From NCBI GenBank assembly GCA_018466975.1, contig CM031558.1, positions 310,001 to 374,000 on the forward strand: a DNA stretch of 64,000 bases, read 5' to 3'. The notes under the pieces are model-generated. The model saw nothing but the letters and a program-made list of their open reading frames with translations, searched no databases and was not told the DNA's origin. Made by a program: the position numbers and the translations under genes. Source of the stretch: Sparassis latifolia (taxonomy: Eukaryota > Basidiomycota > Agaricomycetes > Polyporales > Sparassidaceae). Shown in pieces: positions 59,626 to 64,000 of the stretch. The number at the start of each line of letters is the position of its first letter. The first letter of the stretch is position 1.

Positions 59626-60891
59626 CTATATGTCAACGGCTTGGTCGATCACTAATTTGTATTTCTCTACCCACTCCCGTGTGACCTTCCATCTACCAAT
59701 ACCGAACCGATGATTCACTCCCTGTAACATCGGCACGCAAGCAGCGCCCCCACAACCGCCGGTTCCCGCCATCGGCACGAGGTAGAATATCTCCTTCGCG
59801 CGTGAATGCAATAGGGCCATGCTGCACATTATGCATGGCTCGTGCGTTATAAACAGTGTAAGCGACGTGAGCAGATAGTGTGCGCCGTTGTGGGGCGCAG
59901 AGTCGGTTAGACCAGAGTCCGAGTCAAGTCCTGCGTCTGGCGGAGTTTGGTTGACTGGAGTGGAAGAGGTGCGGTAATCCGCAACAGCTCTGATGAGGTT
60001 GAGGACAGAATGGCGGAGTGGATGCCCAGACGACTTCCGCGTATCGTGAGCCATGAAAGGTCTTGAGATCTGGCTCACAACCCGAGTTTCTTCATCGTAC
60101 GGTATGGGCACATACACGGCGATAGGAAACTGACGCGACGTGAGCTCTATTACAGAGACGTTACGAGGATGACAATTCACTTCGCCTTGTTCATGCGCTT
60201 GCCGAGCTTCACGCACCACTCGTCTCATTGCTTCAAATGCCCATTTGACTTTGCCTCTTGGCCAGTCTTCTAGCTCCCCCTTCCGTGGTGGAGTATATAG
60301 AGTTGGCCACAGCGACGATTTTAACTTGAGCGATGTCGAAGTCAACGCGGCCGAACACGGTACGTTCACTAAATATGGGGCGGGTAACTCAGCATCTTCC
60401 GGCAGTGCTGGAGGGCCTGGTGAACTGCTTGCGAACGCAAGAATAATAGTAATCTTGGAATCTGTCCGGCGAATTCGCTTGAGGTGGGCCATAGAAGGTG
60501 ATTCGAGTCCACTCTCCTTCAACCACCTGAGTTTTCGTTGTTGAGAAAGTATACAACGAGAAAAATTCAACCCACTTAAGCAATACTGTTGTCTGCTTCG
60601 GATCGGGAATATCCACGACCCAAGCCGATTCTAAAAGTTTGTTTGTCTGGGATTATCTCTATCTGCATTCAACGACTCACCCGTACGGATACTGCTCAAT
60701 TCATCTTCTTCGTATTCAAATACCGGCTTGGTCCGTATGAATGGAAGGTCATTCTCTGGAAGTATAACATCGGAATTTCCATCCACCGTCAGCTCGCTTT
60801 CGAAATCAATGCCTGAATCGTCGTGATCACTATCACCAGAGACACGAGAGGTATCAAGGGCACCGGAGGAAAAGCGGCGAAGGGTTCCCAA
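59626..60891 (-). CDS. TAD3: tRNA-specific adenosine deaminase subunit TAD3
   Basis: TAD3 pairs with TAD2 to convert A34 to inosine in tRNA anticodons. N-terminal exons read LPFIRTKPVFEYEEDELSSI, then ESAWVVDIPDPKQTTVLLK and WLKESGLESPSMAHLKRIRR. The deaminase domain has HPLRHSVLNLIRAVADYR, with Val where catalytic deaminases have the proton-shuttling Glu, as is usual in TAD3. Zinc ligands are His in LRHSV and the two Cys in THEPCIMCSMALLHSRAKEI. FYLVPMAGTGGCGG and NHRFGIGRWKV are also typical. Stop at 59626. The 5' end is uncertain: no ATG opens the exon near 60891, an acceptor ATAACAG lies just upstream, and an earlier exon ending VPAPQFLE near 61038 may join it. Confidence 0.88.
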
Positions 60892-61890
60892 GACGACAGA
60901 AGTAGCCTGTTATTTTTGTCGGGGTAAGTGCTCTGGAAAACAATGACACGAATTTTTGCGGACCATGACTTGGTGTGTCGTTAATACTTCGCTTTGACGG
61001 TTAGAGCGAAAATTACAATGTGACGGTCAGCGGCCTACCTCCAGGAATTGCGGCGCAGGAACGTTTGCGAGTATGCGTCCCACGCACAGCGACGCGGTCT
61101 GGCTACGAAGGGCACCCGAACTCAGAAATATGGTGCTTGAACGTCGCAGCCTCAGATGCAACCTGGGTTGCCTGAACCTCAGTTCACCTTTACATGTATG
61201 GGAGCACAGTATCTTACCCCATTCGCTGTGGAAAGACAGCCAGGAAGGCCAGCGACAAGACAAACCTCACCCCCAGGGCAAAGTCAAGGCTTTCAAGCCA
61301 GCGACGACACCAACACGCGCCACCAGGTCCGTTTAGGGGAGAGCAAGAAGACGAAGAAGATGGACCTCTACGACAGGAAGATACTTTCTAAGGTTCCCCA
61401 GTGCGTTGTGAACGTTGTGAACGCTTGGTTCGAGCGGATTGAAGGATGATTCTCCAAGATGCACGCCCCGGCAATACCCTGCCGCCAAGCCTCGCCGGAT
61501 GCAACATTCCCATAACCCTATCGATTTCCACAAATCAGGAGTTCCAAAACGATAAAAACTCGGATTCGTTGCATTGGAAGTTTCGTTTCATCCTGCTCGA
61601 AGTTATCCTCTGATGAGCTGTAGGATTGTTTTTGAGTCAAGATTTTGAACTTCGAGTCGGCTCGGCATATATTTTCCGTTGGACGAGTTCAACCTTAAAG
61701 CTTAAAAGTTTAAAGAGTGAGCGCTGGTCAGATTCATCTATGACATTGTAGAATAACGGAAGCTAGTTAAGGACCCTTGAACGTTTTACAGATACGGTGC
61801 GAACGGATGCCAGTGATCATGAACCATCGAGACGTGTACAGGCTATCGACGCTCAACCAAATATCACCCTCTTGAGGTAGTGTATGTACA
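60892..61890. other. Intergenic region with possible 5' exon of TAD3
   Basis: On the minus strand 61140-61038 reads GALRSQTASLCVGRILANVP and ends with a GTAGGC donor, which could supply the missing start of TAD3. The rest, including plus-strand frames at 61156-61449, shows no recognised domain. Confidence 0.35.
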
Positions 61891-63735
61891 TCATAGCTTG
61901 TGTGATCCCAAGACGGAGGCTGTCGATGCAGGCGCATATCCGCTGGAGCGCGCCATATTGTTCGCTAACATATTCAAGGCCCGGGAACGTTCAGTCATTG
62001 CTGAGCCCACCCCCATCCAGTTCATCATGCCATCTATCGCATGTGCGACCCCCTCAAGTTTCTCGAGAGGTACAGCACCCGAAGCACTGTCTTCTTCAGA
62101 CAGAGTCTGGCAGTCGGCACCATTGAGCTGATAAAGTATTCCGGTATTGCGAGAGCGTCTCTGCACATCTTGAGCGAATGGACGACGTATTGCATCATAG
62201 ACGTGCAGAGCGTGATTGACAGTTGCACGAGTAACGGATGGATGCCCTAGGAGAGAAGCAAGTATATATCCATCCTATGATGCCATGAGATAGGCACTGC
62301 TCCATCTAGATTTGAGAATACTAGGACATACCTCGAATGCCTGCCCGGCTCCAGATCCTTGATGAGGTGTCATTGCATGCGCCTAGTGCACATATCAGCA
62401 CCATGTAAGTACCACAGTTCGGGTTAGATGCACACTCACGGCGTCCCCAAGGAGAGCCACCCGTCTACCAACGAAAGTCGGCAAGCCCACCACGGCGTTC
62501 ACCGCCCACAGTGATACGTCGTCCATGCACTGTCTCAGAAGTCGGTGAGACTCTGCCCAAATGTGGTGTGACGTCAAGAAAACTCACTTCGAGCAGGCTC
62601 TTCGCCTCGGGATCCCACGAACTGAACTTCTCCATCATCTCCTTCTTCGTGACAGGAACTACCCAGCGACCATCGTACAGTTTCCCTTCGAGCTCAGGTT
62701 TTGAAATAAACACCACAACATTGACCATCCGGCCTTGGGAAACAGGATAAGCTACAATGTGCTATGAAAGCGGTGAACAAGGCAGTCAGCGTAGGAGCTT
62801 CGATACCGGAGAAGAATTAACCTTGTTTTTTCCAAAACACTAGATCACACGACGTTAGCTGGGTAGGATGTCACTTCTTGCAGGATCGAGGGAACTAACC
62901 AGAAGAGGGCCTGTAGTTCCTCTATGATCGGGACACTTGTGCAGTAGTAGATCTGTTGGAACAAGACCACGGTAAGCCGAACACCCGCTGTACATCGCAT
63001 TTACGTGAGACAACGCTTCTGCTGCCATCGCATGATCCCCGTTGACTTCAGCGCTCTCTGCGAATGAGCGATAGAGGGTAGCGCGAACAGCTGAGCGGAC
63101 ACCGTCACAGCCTACGACGACGTCGCAGGTCGCGAGAGAGCCGTCTTGGAAATTGAGTATTACTTCGCCTGAATCCGAATTGGCGTAGGACACGAGCTTT
63201 TTAGAAAAGTGGACGGTGTAAGATGGTGGGAGATGCTTGCTCAGTACGCGCTGAAACTCTCCTCTATGAAAGTTCGCCATTCCGTCTGGGGAATGATCTA
63301 AGCAACATTGATGACGCCTCTATATAAGTGAGAGGCGTACAATCAGTAGTAGGGTTGTCAAAGTTGATACCGTTTCGCTGATCGCATTTCTTGTACTGAA
63401 ATGACGCTAAATCATTGTTAGCAAAGTCCATAGGCTAATTTGAACTAGTAACTCGTACCGGCAGCTCCCCTGTTTGCTATGGACTCCAGGTCCCTTTCAA
63501 GCCCAAGATCAACCATGATTTTCCATGGTCTGTCCCACACGCCTATGCCGGCGCCATACTCAGTGAGCTCAGCAGCGGACTCATAGACGTCAACGCAGAT
63601 GTCCTTGCTAAATCTGTGCAGCGAAAGCGCGAAGACGAGTCCCCCAATACCTGCACCGCTATTGGCATCTCATGATTAGCGTCTGCCTACTATTGAAGGG
63701 CTGCCAACTCACACTATAGCAACTCGGAGTCTCAT
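61891..63735 (-). CDS. FAD-dependent monooxygenase, salicylate hydroxylase-like
   Basis: Flavoprotein of the PHBH group, which hydroxylates aromatic substrates using NAD(P)H. The start at 63735 gives MRLRVAIV, an intron (GTGAGTTGG), then GAGIGGLVFALSLHRF, the Rossmann GxGxxG. It continues with ESAAELTEYGAGIGVWDRPW, then FHRGEFQRVLSKHLPPSY. The DG motif is VVGCDGVRSAVRATLYRS, and CSAYRGLVPTDLL is typical of the subfamily. An intron interrupts the second FAD motif: VALLGDA joins HAMTPHQGSGAGQAFED. It ends VLGSHKL at 61891. About eight exons all join in frame. The substrate is not determined; salicylate-like phenolics are a family-level guess. Confidence 0.87.
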
Positions 63736-64000
63736 GTCAGGCATATTCAGACAGGAAGAAACAATGGAAGCACATACCAATGACAAGACGCCTCTTTATT
63801 AAGTCTCACATCGGGTTGCTCTTCTCAATCTAGCGAGGTCCTGGCGACAAGCGAGAAACGGGTTTCGAAATGTTCATGAGTCAGACTGTGGGGAGAATCC
63901 CACGTCCCAGGGAGAAGCGGGAACGTCTCACGCCTCATACATTCAGTCGCTTGGAGCTGCGAGGTTGCAAATACTCAAGTACGTCGAGAATGAAGGACGG
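63736..64000. other. Right edge, upstream of the monooxygenase
   Basis: Presumed promoter region of the monooxygenase gene. No other feature was seen. Confidence 0.35.

Noticed and set aside
61891..64000. Biosynthetic gene cluster around the FAD monooxygenase
   Set aside because: No polyketide, peptide or terpene synthase, transporter or P450 is adjacent in the window.

Overview
The window reads as nuclear DNA of an agaricomycete basidiomycete, most likely a polypore-type wood-decay lineage. Genes are split by many short introns (about 48 to 65 nt, GT...YAG), are closely packed on both strands, and include families expanded in that group: FunK1 fungal-type kinases, DUF4470 proteins, F-box/LRR proteins. 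No bacterial operons, rRNA, tRNA or CRISPR were seen. The species assignment is inference. All exon structures were assembled by hand, so internal splice sites are approximate.

Layout. 0-10.5 kb: two DUF4470 paralogs (one cut by the left edge) flank a frameshifted FunK1 pseudogene; a TA-flanked MITE lies just upstream of the first; then one member of an unrecognised acidic protein family. 10.7-12.7 kb: no gene seen. 12.7-29 kb: mostly housekeeping: a MuiA-like DUF4139 protein, POP5, a disordered protein, COA6, a TBC Rab-GAP, an amidohydrolase and a dienelactone hydrolase. 29-35.8 kb: a perfect 28-bp inverted repeat next to a truncated copy of an unknown gene whose complete version follows, an LRR protein and a small membrane protein. 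36-43.4 kb: two decayed F-box/LRR copies flanking an intact AONS-like PLP enzyme and a MINDY deubiquitinase. 44-52.8 kb: second acidic family member, a gamma-glutamylcyclotransferase-like gene, a PPN2-like phosphoesterase and a forkhead factor. 53-59 kb: a metacaspase relic and an intact FunK1 kinase. 59.6-63.7 kb: TAD3 and an FAD monooxygenase.

The genes do not form one pathway or a clear biosynthetic cluster. The clearest pattern is intact core genes interleaved with expanded-family members in several states of decay. The least explained items are the acidic protein pair (shared promoter blocks, repeat expansion in one copy), the unknown gene at 30.8-32.5 kb with its truncated copy, and the hairpin beside that copy.
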